Below are positions 33,700-43,194 of a DNA stretch of 64,000 nt, piece after piece. Every line of letters starts with the position of its first letter. The first letter of the stretch is position 1. Made by a program: the position numbers and the translations under genes. The notes beneath the pieces are model-generated. The model had not been told where the DNA came from and did no database searches. It saw only the letters and a list, made by a program, of their open reading frames with translations. The DNA comes from Polaribacter sp. (GTDB lineage: Bacteria > Bacteroidota > Bacteroidia > Flavobacteriales > Flavobacteriaceae): positions 1-64,000 of the forward strand of contig JAQWGI010000015.1 of NCBI GenBank assembly GCA_029238315.1, given 5' to 3'.

Positions 33700-36441
33700 A
33701 TGAAGAAAAAGCTACTCTACACTTCTGCTTTAATCGTTGCTTTATTTACAGTTTATACTGTTGTAAATCAAGATTCTAAGGCAGATAAATCAAAAAAAAA
33801 TTACGCAACTTTTTTTAAAAATCATCCCTACCAACAATCTTTAAAGCTCACAAAAAAAGAACGTAAAGCGAGAGGTATGGCACCTAATAAATATTTTGAA
33901 GAACAGTATTTATTAGAAATGAATCCAAATACCGGAAGAACCCATCCAGAAAATTATATTGAAGTACAACAAGCATTAAAAGCCAACAGAAAGCTACAAA
34001 GAGTACCTGGTGATGCTACTGATAATATGTGGGAAGAAAGAGGTCCTAACAATGTTGGCGGGAGAACAAGAGCTGTATTATTTGATCCAAACGATGCAAC
34101 AGGAAAGCGTGTTTTTGCAGGTGGAGTGTCTGGAGGTTTATGGGTAAATAATAATATTATTTTAGCAAATTCCTCTTGGACTCAAGTTACCAATGGTGTT
34201 ACTGAAAACTTATCTGTGAGTTCTATAACAATAGACCCTAACAATCCTCAAATTATGTATCTGGGTACAGGAGAATCTTACACCGGAGATGACGCTATTG
34301 GAAATGGCGTGTGGAAATCTACAGACGGTGGCGCAAACTGGGTTAATGTATTTAGTGATAATTTAAATACAAATTTAAGAGCAAGATTATTTTACATAAA
34401 TGACATTGTTGCGTGGAACAATCCAACTACAAATAAAACAGAAGTATTTATTGGGGTTGCAGGAGCTAGTGCAGGAAATAGTCAGTTTCCGGGGGCAGAA
34501 AAAACAGGTTTATATAAATCCATAAATGATGGAGCTACTTGGACTAAAGTTTCTTTACCTGCTATATCAGGTACATCTACAGTTTATGAACCAAACGATA
34601 TTGAAATAGCAGCAGATAATTCAATTTGGTTTGGAACTGGAAGTAACATTTATGGTAGAGGTGGAGGAACCATTTTACAGTCTACTGATGGAAATATTTT
34701 TTCAGTTATGCATACTATAGCCGATGGAAGGAGAGTAGAAATCGCAATGTCAAAAACAAACAATAATAAAATGTACGTGTTGTATAGCACTTCAACAACA
34801 CCTAAAATTTTAAGCACAACAAATGGTTTTGCTTCTGCACCAACTTCAGTTTCTTTACCAAATGATGCTGACACAGGAATTCCTGCTAATGATTTTACGA
34901 GAGGGCAATCTTGGTATGATTTGGTAATTGAAGTAGACCCTACTAATGATAATATCATTTATGCGGGTGGTATCGATTTATTTAGAAGTATTAATGGTGG
35001 AGGAGCATGGAAACAGATATCTAAATGGTCTAATAATAATAATTTAGCTGCATTATCAATTCCAACAGTACACGCAGACCAACATGGTTGGGCTTTTCAT
35101 CCAACAGATCCAAACAAAGCATTGATCGGGAACGATGGAGGCGTATATTTTGCAAACAATTTATCTGGCTCAGAAACTTCTAGAAGTGGAATTCAGGCAA
35201 GAATAGGGAATTATAACGTTACACAATTTTATCATGGAGAAATAGGCCAAAGTACAATAGATGAACAATTGTTAGCAGGCGCACAAGATAACGGAACACA
35301 GTTTGCTAATGGTGCAAATGCAGGGATCAATAGAACTGTAGAGATTAGAGGAGGAGACGGTGCTTATAGTTTTATAGACAAAGATGGCGCCTATGCCATT
35401 GCAGCATACGTGTATAATAATTATAGAAGATACCCTTTACCTTATAATGGAACTTCAACTACTATTATTTCTGAAAGCGGAACCAATACAGGTAGTTTTA
35501 TCAATCCAGCAGATTTAGATGACAATTTAGACATTCTATACACAAATGGAGCTTCTACACTAGCAGGAGTTAGATCTGGAGCAATTAATAGGTTTACTAA
35601 CATTACCACTACAGCTTTTAAATTTCCTTTAACCAACGCACTTTTAGATACAGATGCTACTGTAATAAAAGTATCTCCATTTACAACCAATTCTACAAAA
35701 TTATTTGTAGGAACTAACAATGGTAAGTTATTGAGAATTACAAATGCTGATACATCGCCAGTCTGGACAAATATATCTGGAGCAGGATTTTCTGGAAGTC
35801 TTTCAGCAATACAGTTTGGAGCTTCGGAAAATGACATTATGGTAACTTTCCATAATTACGGCGTTGAAAGTATTTGGTATTCTGCTAATGGAGGAACAAC
35901 TTGGGCCTCTAAAGAAGGTGATTTTCCTGACATCCCTGTAAAAGCAATTATGATGAATCCTTTAGATGCAAAACAAGTAATTATTGGAACAAGATTAGGA
36001 GTTTGGAAAACTGAAAATTTTGATGCTATAAATCCTAATTGGTCTCATTCTTATAATGGTATGTCTGATGTACAAGTGACTTCTTTTAGTCTAAGAACTG
36101 CAGACAATACAGTGATGGCAACTACTTATGGGAGAGGAATGTTTACTGGGCAATTTTCTACAGGAACCGCTTCTGTAAATGAGGTTGTTAAAGAAAGTAA
36201 AGTGTTTGCCATGTATCCAACAGTTTCTGATGGCGAGTTTACAATTTTTGCTAAAAACACCTTAGGAAAAGCAGATTTAATGCTATTTAATAGCAACGGA
36301 AAACAAGTGTTTTCTAAAAAGATTGATTTTACCCAACAAGAAAAACAATCCGTTTCTGTAAATTTAAGTTCTGGAGTTTATATTGTAAATTTAATTGATT
36401 CTAAGAATGTAAAATCAACAGGGAAAGTGATTATTAAATAA
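33700..36441 (+). CDS. Secreted BNR/sortilin-type beta-propeller protein with T9SS C-terminal domain
   Basis: 913 residues. Exported by Sec (MKKKLLYTSALIVALFTVYTVV) and then across the outer membrane by the type IX system: the last ~80 residues are a type A sorting domain (VFAMYPTVSDGEFTIFAKNTLGKADLMLFNSNGKQVF...LSSGVYIVNLIDSKNVKSTGKVIIK). The body contains repeated BNR-type blades: GGLWVNNN, GVWKSTDGGANW, GLYKSINDGATW, FRSINGGGAWK, SIWYSANGGTTW and LGVWKTENF. Such propellers occur in sortilin/VPS10-like proteins and some glycosidases; no catalytic signature is visible, so binding or unknown hydrolase activity are both possible. Monocistronic. Confidence 0.92.
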   Translation: MKKKLLYTSALIVALFTVYTVVNQDSKADKSKKNYATFFKNHPYQQSLKLTKKERKARGMAPNKYFEEQYLLEMNPNTGRTHPENYIEVQQALKANRKLQRVPGDATDNMWEERGPNNVGGRTRAVLFDPNDATGKRVFAGGVSGGLWVNNNIILANSSWTQVTNGVTENLSVSSITIDPNNPQIMYLGTGESYTGDDAIGNGVWKSTDGGANWVNVFSDNLNTNLRARLFYINDIVAWNNPTTNKTEVFIGVAGASAGNSQFPGAEKTGLYKSINDGATWTKVSLPAISGTSTVYEPNDIEIAADNSIWFGTGSNIYGRGGGTILQSTDGNIFSVMHTIADGRRVEIAMSKTNNNKMYVLYSTSTTPKILSTTNGFASAPTSVSLPNDADTGIPANDFTRGQSWYDLVIEVDPTNDNIIYAGGIDLFRSINGGGAWKQISKWSNNNNLAALSIPTVHADQHGWAFHPTDPNKALIGNDGGVYFANNLSGSETSRSGIQARIGNYNVTQFYHGEIGQSTIDEQLLAGAQDNGTQFANGANAGINRTVEIRGGDGAYSFIDKDGAYAIAAYVYNNYRRYPLPYNGTSTTIISESGTNTGSFINPADLDDNLDILYTNGASTLAGVRSGAINRFTNITTTAFKFPLTNALLDTDATVIKVSPFTTNSTKLFVGTNNGKLLRITNADTSPVWTNISGAGFSGSLSAIQFGASENDIMVTFHNYGVESIWYSANGGTTWASKEGDFPDIPVKAIMMNPLDAKQVIIGTRLGVWKTENFDAINPNWSHSYNGMSDVQVTSFSLRTADNTVMATTYGRGMFTGQFSTGTASVNEVVKESKVFAMYPTVSDGEFTIFAKNTLGKADLMLFNSNGKQVFSKKIDFTQQEKQSVSVNLSSGVYIVNLIDSKNVKSTGKVIIK

Positions 36442-36482
36442 TAAGACCCTTTTAAACATCGCACAGAACGATGTAAAGACAC

Positions 36483-36516
36483 AAAAAAAGCAGCTTATTA
36501 ATAAGCTGCTTTTTTT
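36483..36516. terminator. Bidirectional terminator between the T9SS gene and dxs
   Basis: AGCAGCTTAT (36489-36498) pairs with ATAAGCTGCT (36501-36510), flanked by A7 and T6 runs. It overlaps the dxs stop codon. Confidence 0.9.
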
Positions 36517-38276
36517 ATTTCATCTAAAATAGCGTTTGCATCTATTTTTGAAATTTTATATAATTCTTCAGTCGTTCCTTGATGGATAAATACATCTGGT
36601 ATTCCAAGAATTTTTAGATTAATTTTGTAGTTGTTTTGCGTTATAAATTCTGAAATAGCACTTCCAAATCCGCCAGTAACAGCACCGTCCTCAACAGTGA
36701 TTATCGTTTCAAAAGTACTGAGTATTTTATGTAATAATTTTTCATCTAATGGTTTTACAAAACGCAGATCGTAGTGTGCAACTGATTTTTTATTTTCTAG
36801 ATTTTCAATAGCCAAAGTCACATTTTTTGCAATACTACCAATTGATAATACAGCAATTTTATTTCCTTCTTTTAAACAGACCCCAGAACCGATTTTAATG
36901 GCAGAAAAGGGCTGTTTCCAATCAATTAAAACGCCTTTTCCTCTCGGATAACGAATGGCAATAGGGTTGTCTAAACCTAATTGCGCGGTGTACATAATAT
37001 TTCTCAATTCAACTTCATTTCTTGGAGCAAAAACGATTAAATTTGGGATGCAACGTAAATACGCTAAATCAAAAACTCCATGATGTGTTGCGCCGTCTTC
37101 TCCAACCAAACCCGCTCTGTCTAAACAAAAAATTACAGGCAGGTTTTGCAGTGCAACATCGTGTATAATTTGATCGTAAGCGCGTTGTAAAAATGTAGAA
37201 TAAATAGCACAGAACGGAACTATTTTTTGTGTTGCCATTCCTGCAGCTAAAGTTACTGCATGTTGTTCTGCAATACCAACATCAAATGTTCTATTCGGAT
37301 ATTTTTGTAACAAGAAATTTAGAGAACTTCCAGTAATCATTGCGGGTGTTATTCCAACAATTTTATCATTTTTATGTGCTAATTCTACCAAGGTTTTTCC
37401 AAAAACATCTTGGTATTTTATCGGTTCAATTTTTTCTTTTTTCGGAATTATCTCACCTGTTTTTCGATCAAACTTTCCTGGTGCATGATATTGTACTTGA
37501 TTTTCTTCTGCTTGTTGCAAACCTTTTCCTTTTGTAGTAATAATATGAAGGAATTTAGGCCCTTTTATCTTTTTTAACCGATTTAATTCAGATAAGATTT
37601 CCTCAAAGTTATGGCCATCAATCGGGCCAGAATAGTTAAAGTTTAAGGCTTTGATAATGTTGTTTTGAGCAGCTAGCCTTTTATTTGTTTTTACTTTTGT
37701 TAAATACTCCTTTAATGCACCAACAGAGGGGTCAATTCCTATAGCATTGTCATTTAAAATTACCATTAGATTTGCATTGGTAACTCCAGCATGATTTAAG
37801 GCCTCAAAAGCCATTCCGCTTGCAATAGAGGCATCTCCAATAACTGCAATATGTTGTTTTTCGGTTTCACCTTTTAACTGAGAAGCAATGGCCATACCTA
37901 AAATTGCAGAAATTGAGGTTGAAGAATGTCCAACTCCAAATGCATCGAACTTACTTTCGCTTCTTTTCGGAAAACCAGAAATGCCGTTTAAGCGCCTATT
38001 AGTTTCAAACACAGCTTTTCTTTCAGTAAGAATTTTATGTCCGTAGGCTTGGTGCCCAACGTCCCAAATTAATAAATCATTTGGGGTGTCAAATAAATAA
38101 TGCAAGGCAATTGTCAATTCAACAACGCCTAAACTTGCGCCTAAATGTCCTTCTTTAGTTGCTACAATATCAATAATAAATTCACGCAATTCTTTAGCTA
38201 AAACAGGAAGTTGCTCAGGTTTTAGTTTCCGTAAATCTTTAGGATTAAAAATTGTATCTAAAAGTTTTGCTGACAT
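36498..38276 (-). CDS. dxs: 1-deoxy-D-xylulose-5-phosphate synthase
   Basis: 592 residues. Thiamine-diphosphate enzyme that condenses pyruvate with glyceraldehyde-3-phosphate, the first step of the MEP isoprenoid pathway. Motifs: EGHLGASLGVVELTIALHYLF, WDVGHQAYGHKILT, the ThDP-binding GDASIASGMAFEALNHAG near residue 147 with the later NDNAIGIDPSVGAL, and the C-terminal EQHAVTLAAGMA and GEDGATHHGVFDLAYLR. Slightly shorter than the E. coli enzyme (620), as usual for this phylum. Divergent from tadA, whose start lies 65 bases away. Confidence 0.96.
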   Translation of the reverse strand: MSAKLLDTIFNPKDLRKLKPEQLPVLAKELREFIIDIVATKEGHLGASLGVVELTIALHYLFDTPNDLLIWDVGHQAYGHKILTERKAVFETNRRLNGISGFPKRSESKFDAFGVGHSSTSISAILGMAIASQLKGETEKQHIAVIGDASIASGMAFEALNHAGVTNANLMVILNDNAIGIDPSVGALKEYLTKVKTNKRLAAQNNIIKALNFNYSGPIDGHNFEEILSELNRLKKIKGPKFLHIITTKGKGLQQAEENQVQYHAPGKFDRKTGEIIPKKEKIEPIKYQDVFGKTLVELAHKNDKIVGITPAMITGSSLNFLLQKYPNRTFDVGIAEQHAVTLAAGMATQKIVPFCAIYSTFLQRAYDQIIHDVALQNLPVIFCLDRAGLVGEDGATHHGVFDLAYLRCIPNLIVFAPRNEVELRNIMYTAQLGLDNPIAIRYPRGKGVLIDWKQPFSAIKIGSGVCLKEGNKIAVLSIGSIAKNVTLAIENLENKKSVAHYDLRFVKPLDEKLLHKILSTFETIITVEDGAVTGGFGSAISEFITQNNYKINLKILGIPDVFIHQGTTEELYKISKIDANAILDEIKKAAY

Positions 38277-38341
38277 GCCACAAAAGTACGAGTTTTACAT
38301 CTTATTTGCTTTTTGTATTATTGAAAAAATATTTTTTTGAG

Positions 38342-38791
38342 ATGATTACACCTTTTGATGATGTTTATTTTATGAAAAAAGCTTTAGACGAAGCAACAAC
38401 TGCTTTTGATAAGGGAGAGGTTCCTGTTGGGGCGGTAATTGTTTTAAGAGATCAAATAATTGCAAGAGCTCACAATTTAACCGAAATATTAAATGATGTT
38501 ACGGCACATGCAGAAATGCAAGCATTTACAGCTGCAGCAGATTATTTAGGAGGAAAATATTTAAAAGATTGTACATTATATGTTACTCTAGAACCTTGCC
38601 AAATGTGTGCTGGCGCTAGTTATTGGGCACAAATTGGTAAGATTGTCTATGGCGCTTCTGAACTAGAACGTGGTTTCTTAAAGCTCAATACCACACTTCA
38701 TCCCAAAACAAAAGTTGTTGGCGGCATTTTAGAAAACGAATGTAGCATACTTTTGAAACGTTTTTTTGTAGAAAAAAGAAATTTGAATTAA
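38342..38791 (+). CDS. tadA: tRNA-specific adenosine deaminase (nucleoside deaminase)
   Basis: 149 residues from ATG 38342 (MITPFDDVYFMKKAL); a start at 38252 would lie inside dxs and add 30 poorly coded residues. Zinc hydrolase that turns adenosine 34 of tRNA-Arg into inosine. The cytidine-deaminase fold signature is complete: TAHAEMQAF (His ligand and catalytic Glu) and TLEPCQMCAGA (two Cys ligands). GEVPVGAVIV near the start is typical of TadA. The alternative is guanine deaminase, which is less likely given the PCQMC form and length. Cytoplasmic. Confidence 0.92.
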   Translation: MITPFDDVYFMKKALDEATTAFDKGEVPVGAVIVLRDQIIARAHNLTEILNDVTAHAEMQAFTAAADYLGGKYLKDCTLYVTLEPCQMCAGASYWAQIGKIVYGASELERGFLKLNTTLHPKTKVVGGILENECSILLKRFFVEKRNLN

Positions 38792-38858
38792 AACCCCAAC
38801 ATTTATGCTGAATTTATTTCAGTAACTATTGAGGCTTTTTCACTGAATTCTACTTTTT

Positions 38859-40289
38859 TTAATTTCCTGCAATTTTCACATCATCTACCTGAACCGTTGT
38901 GGTTACGGCACCATCACCACCAAAATATCGAAAGGCAATGTTTATATTTCCTGTTAAACAAGATAAACTAATGTTTCCAGATTTAGTAAAAAAATTTGAA
39001 AAATCTCCACCTGGCCCAACAGAAACTTCTGCGTTTATCTGAGTCCAAGTTGCCGATTTTACATCTCCAGAAAAATTAGTAGAAACATATACCTTTAGTG
39101 CTTTACCGTTATCATATCCATTATTAGTTCTAAAAGTTAGTATTTCATTAGTTGTGGCATCTAAATTGATTAAAGGAGAAATTAACCAAACCTCTAAAGG
39201 GCTTTCTCCAGTGTCGTAAGCAGACATTTCTAGAACTCTATTGCCGTTTTTTGTTTTTGATTTGTAAATATTTGTTCCGCCGTTTGTATTGATATTTTGC
39301 CAACCAGCATTTAGTAATTGATTGTTGTTTTTAATGTTTTCAAAAGTTTCATTAATTAAAACACTATTTCCTTCATTTGTATTCCCATCACAACTTAAGA
39401 AAGCAGGATCGCATCTTTTTGTATTTATAAATTCAATATTTGAAGGAGAGTTTACAATTCCAACCAAAAATTCTGCAGTATAATCTTTACTAAGAATAAA
39501 ATCAATTTTTCCTTGTCCTTCAGGAATTATGGTCGATTTAAAACTAGAAAAAGTACTGGTTTGTAAGCGCAATTCATGTTCAGAATTACATTCAAAAAGA
39601 TATCGAAACCCGTCATATTCATCATATTTTTCTCCAGAGAAAGTTTTGTCTTTTTGAGAGATTTCAAACTGTGCGTTTTCTAATTGAACAAACGTATTAA
39701 TTGTTGCATCAGTTATGGTTTCTAATGTGATTTTTTGTGGAATAATCGTTGCAATTGTTGATGTTCTAAAAAGATGATTGTTCATTGCTGTTGAAGGAAT
39801 TTGACTAGCTCTATCGCCTTCTAAAAACCCTAACGTATATTTTCCTGGCGCTAAATTTATTGGATTCACTTCGCTTTGTCCATCATCATAAGAAACCGAC
39901 AAACCATCTAATTTGATGTAAATTTTTTGCCCGATAGAAAATAAATCACTCAAAGCAGGTTTGTTGATTAGAATTTCAATTCCGGCTGTTGCATTTTCTG
40001 GCTTATCTTGTACAATTAGCTTTTTGTAAAAATTACCAGTTGCGTCTGATGAAATTACATACGCTTCAATAAACGTTGGATTATTTTCATTTTCTGGAAA
40101 TGTAAAAACTAATTTTTCATTGGAGAAAAATTCTTGTTGTAAAGCAGTTTTTACTTTTTCTAAAGTTGAATTTGCTGTAATATTTGGATTTGTAATTGTT
40201 GTGTCTGGTATTTCAAAATCGTTACTATTTACACAAGAAATTAGTAATAAAAGAAATAAGGTTTTTGGATATAATTTATATGTTTTCAT
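38859..40289 (-). CDS. DUF5689 lipoprotein with a C-terminal jelly-roll (choice-of-anchor-like) domain
   Basis: 476 residues from ATG 40289. Signal MKTYKLYPKTLFLLLLISC gives lipobox LISC (Cys19). Residues ~45-280 are the DUF5689 type, an OB-fold-like unit: FIEAYVISSDATGNFYKKLIVQDKPENATAGIEILI followed by GQKIYIKLDGLSVSYDDGQ and VQLENAQFEIS. The C-terminal ~160 residues (ETFENIKNNNQLLNAGWQNINTNGGTNIY...EVWLISPLINLDATTNEILTFRT...IAFRYFGGDGAVTTTVQVDDVKI) form a jelly-roll of the kind that binds sugars or anchors proteins. It sits 20 bases after the TonB receptor on the same strand and is most likely its surface partner. Confidence 0.88.
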   Translation of the reverse strand: MKTYKLYPKTLFLLLLISCVNSNDFEIPDTTITNPNITANSTLEKVKTALQQEFFSNEKLVFTFPENENNPTFIEAYVISSDATGNFYKKLIVQDKPENATAGIEILINKPALSDLFSIGQKIYIKLDGLSVSYDDGQSEVNPINLAPGKYTLGFLEGDRASQIPSTAMNNHLFRTSTIATIIPQKITLETITDATINTFVQLENAQFEISQKDKTFSGEKYDEYDGFRYLFECNSEHELRLQTSTFSSFKSTIIPEGQGKIDFILSKDYTAEFLVGIVNSPSNIEFINTKRCDPAFLSCDGNTNEGNSVLINETFENIKNNNQLLNAGWQNINTNGGTNIYKSKTKNGNRVLEMSAYDTGESPLEVWLISPLINLDATTNEILTFRTNNGYDNGKALKVYVSTNFSGDVKSATWTQINAEVSVGPGGDFSNFFTKSGNISLSCLTGNINIAFRYFGGDGAVTTTVQVDDVKIAGN

Positions 40290-40309
40290 AATCAATATTT
40301 TTTAAGTTT

Positions 40310-43090
40310 TTAAAATCTAAAGTTGACATTCAAAAAATAAGTTGCGCTTCTTCCGTACCAATATTTATTTCCGAAAATTGGTTTCTCCAACGCTTTGTCA
40401 TCTCGTAATTCTCTATAATTTGCGTTTCTGCCTTGCTCAAAACCACCCGTTTTGTATTTGGTGTTTTGTAGGTTGCTTATGCTTGCAAAAAGGCTGATGT
40501 AGTAATCGTTAATTTTCCAAGATTTTCCCCCAACTAGATTGATAACATTATAACTATCAAATTTTTCTTGTTGTAATAACTGTTTTGCCAACTCTTTATC
40601 GTAATCATTAAAGGGGATGCCGTTATTATTAGAAAAATTACTGGTTCTTGTTAACGGATTTACATCTACAAAAGCATTTGCAAAAAAATTGATAGTGGCA
40701 CCAAACCACCAATAATCAGGGTCTCTATATTCAAATCCAACAGAATATGCTTGTTGTGGTCCAGCAGCTAATTTGTAGTTTTTTAAGTTTGATGATCTTG
40801 ATGCAAATTGAAAATCTTTCGCTTCTGACTTTAAGGTTAAAGTTGGATTATTATCAAACGTATATTGACCAATATTTGCTGCGCCTTTTAACTTAAATGA
40901 TGCTGTAATTTGTGCTTCAACTCCTAATTCAACTCCAACGTGTTTCTTGTCAATTTCACTTAAAATTTCTTGTACAAATGCGGTGTATTCTGATCCTGTT
41001 CCGCCAATACCGTCAGCATAATAAAACGAAACTTCTGTTGCGTCTTTAATCTTTGTGAAGTATCCTGTAGTCTTCGCCTGTATAATTGGACTTCGAAAAA
41101 TGTAACTTGCATCAGCAGTAATTATCTTTTCACTTGGGATATTTTGAACAATATCATTGTTAACTCTCGAATTAGAAAAAGTATTTCGTAAAGTTGGGGC
41201 TTTTGTAAAATATCCCGAATTCAAATCCAACAAATGTCGACCAGTAAACTTATAAGTAACGCTACTTTTAAACCCATAATTTGTAAAAATTTCTGCATTA
41301 GATTTTCCTAGAGAAGTATTATCAGTCGCAAATTTTCCATTTTGATACAATCCATCTCGTTGATGAATCGTATTTGAAACAGTAGCTGCTAGGAAAAAGT
41401 CAATTTTATTGTATTTAAACTGTGCTTGTACAAATCCGTTTACGATATTGGATGTTAAATTGTAGTTGTATTTAAACGTATCGCCAACAGAAACTTCTCT
41501 ATTTGGATTTTGTAAATCATTCTGTTTTAAATCGTTTGTATCTGCAAAAGAATCTACATCTAAATACTTAGTTGCACCAAACAAATCAACAACTTTTGCA
41601 AAATTATGCGAGCTAAAACTTCTGTATTGCACAGCAGCATTTAAGGTAGTATTTTCATTAATAGCTGTTTCAAAAATCGAATTTATAGACAATTGTCTGT
41701 CATCATTTCTATCATCATATAAGACATAGGTAGCAACACCATTGTTAAACGGATTTAGGTTTCCTTCATACAAATTCTTCCAGTTAATTTGCCCATCATT
41801 TATAAAGTTCTTTTCGATTTGATATACATTATTATCACCTTGTTTTAAACCATAACTCGGTAATTTTTGATAATATGTTGGATCAGGATTTGTGCCGCCC
41901 AAACTTACAATCGTTGGAATTCCGTTTATAGCACCATCAATTTTACTGCCGTTATAATCAATTCTGCTATTTGCAACTTCTCCGAATTGATATGCAACAT
42001 TGGTGTTTAAAGTTGTGTTTTCATTAATCGTCCAATAATGATTCAACATTACAATAGGTTCCACAATTCTTTTTTGACGAGCATTTCGCATTCTTCCGTT
42101 TTGATTTCCCCAATATGCATTGTATTTAGCTCCTTTTAAATCAAAAACTTCTTGCGTATTTGCAGATGATTTTCCTCTTTCATTTGGTGTGTAAATCGCA
42201 GTGAAACTTAAACTGTGATTCTCGTTTATTTTCTTTTCTACGGATGCGAAAAAGGAGTTTGCATCGTAAAAACTACCATTATTAAAACCCTCAATTCCTG
42301 CTCTTCTACTTGCCGAAATAGTAAAAGCCCAATTCTTTTTTATCCAACCAGAAGCATACGTTGCCATAATTCTGTGTTCATAACTTCTATTGGATGATGC
42401 ATATGAAATTCGCCCGCCAGACTTGGCATCAGAAGCTCTTACATTGATGTTTGTAGAGCCTAAGACACCACCAAACGTATAGTTAGAAGGCGATAAGCCA
42501 GCACTAAACTCTTGCTCGCGAGTAACATCATTCAATCCACCCCAATTGCTCCATTGTGGTCTACCAGAATAAATTTTGTTCATTTCTATTCCATTGATTA
42601 GTAATTTTGAATTTTCGGAATCCAATCCTTTTACTCTAAAAAAAGAGGAAGAAAACTCAAATGCGGCAGAACGCAAATAAATATCTTTTGACGCTTGTAA
42701 TAACCCCGAAATATTATCGGCAGTATTACCGTCATCATTCAATTCATCATCGGTTAAAGTAATTGTGCTTATCCCTTGATCAACAGAAATATCCTCGTAC
42801 AAGAAAATAGTTCCTAAATCGATTATTTTTCCAACTAACTGAATCGGAAAATTTTGTGTTTCATAACCTTTAAACTTAATGATTACAATGAATTTTCCGT
42901 CGGATAGTTGTTTAAAAATAAACCCTCCGTTTGCTTTTGTTGTTACAGTTTTTGATTGTAAAATGATGGAAATTCCCATGATGGGTTTTTCGGAATTGCT
43001 GTCTACAACAATTCCTTTGACAATGTTCTGAGCAGTAATTTTCGGGCAGAAAATAACCGTCAAGAACATCGTTAAGATGATCTTTTTCAT
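40310..43090 (-). CDS. TonB-dependent outer-membrane receptor with carboxypeptidase-like N-terminal domain
   Basis: 926 residues from ATG 43090. Signal peptide MKKIILTMFLTVIFCPKITAQ. Next comes a CarboxypepD-regulatory-like domain (NIVKGIVVDSNSEKPIMGISIILQSKTVTTKANGGFIFKQL..., residues ~21-95), then the plug (DNISGLLQASKDIYLRSAAFEFSSSFFRVKGLDSENSKLLINGIEMN) and a long beta-barrel that ends in an aromatic strand, FLNVNFRF. The plug lacks the SusC-type extra features, and no SusD partner is present, so it is not a classical Sus pair. It is an energised importer for an unknown ligand. Operon with the DUF5689 lipoprotein; divergent from the exported EEP-family protein. Confidence 0.92.
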   Translation of the reverse strand: MKKIILTMFLTVIFCPKITAQNIVKGIVVDSNSEKPIMGISIILQSKTVTTKANGGFIFKQLSDGKFIVIIKFKGYETQNFPIQLVGKIIDLGTIFLYEDISVDQGISTITLTDDELNDDGNTADNISGLLQASKDIYLRSAAFEFSSSFFRVKGLDSENSKLLINGIEMNKIYSGRPQWSNWGGLNDVTREQEFSAGLSPSNYTFGGVLGSTNINVRASDAKSGGRISYASSNRSYEHRIMATYASGWIKKNWAFTISASRRAGIEGFNNGSFYDANSFFASVEKKINENHSLSFTAIYTPNERGKSSANTQEVFDLKGAKYNAYWGNQNGRMRNARQKRIVEPIVMLNHYWTINENTTLNTNVAYQFGEVANSRIDYNGSKIDGAINGIPTIVSLGGTNPDPTYYQKLPSYGLKQGDNNVYQIEKNFINDGQINWKNLYEGNLNPFNNGVATYVLYDDRNDDRQLSINSIFETAINENTTLNAAVQYRSFSSHNFAKVVDLFGATKYLDVDSFADTNDLKQNDLQNPNREVSVGDTFKYNYNLTSNIVNGFVQAQFKYNKIDFFLAATVSNTIHQRDGLYQNGKFATDNTSLGKSNAEIFTNYGFKSSVTYKFTGRHLLDLNSGYFTKAPTLRNTFSNSRVNNDIVQNIPSEKIITADASYIFRSPIIQAKTTGYFTKIKDATEVSFYYADGIGGTGSEYTAFVQEILSEIDKKHVGVELGVEAQITASFKLKGAANIGQYTFDNNPTLTLKSEAKDFQFASRSSNLKNYKLAAGPQQAYSVGFEYRDPDYWWFGATINFFANAFVDVNPLTRTSNFSNNNGIPFNDYDKELAKQLLQQEKFDSYNVINLVGGKSWKINDYYISLFASISNLQNTKYKTGGFEQGRNANYRELRDDKALEKPIFGNKYWYGRSATYFLNVNFRF

Positions 43091-43169
43091 AGCGTTCAAT
43101 TTTTTATTTAAAGATATAAAAAATAAATTAAATACTAGTTTTCAGTTATTTACATGGTGTAAAATTGAT

Positions 43170-43177
43170 TATATTCG
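43170..43177 (+). promoter_or_regulatory. Putative -7 box for the exported EEP-family gene
   Basis: TATATTCG, one base off TAnnTTTG, 17 bases before ATG 43195. Confidence 0.45.
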
Positions 43178-43194
43178 TAAAAAAACCGAACGCT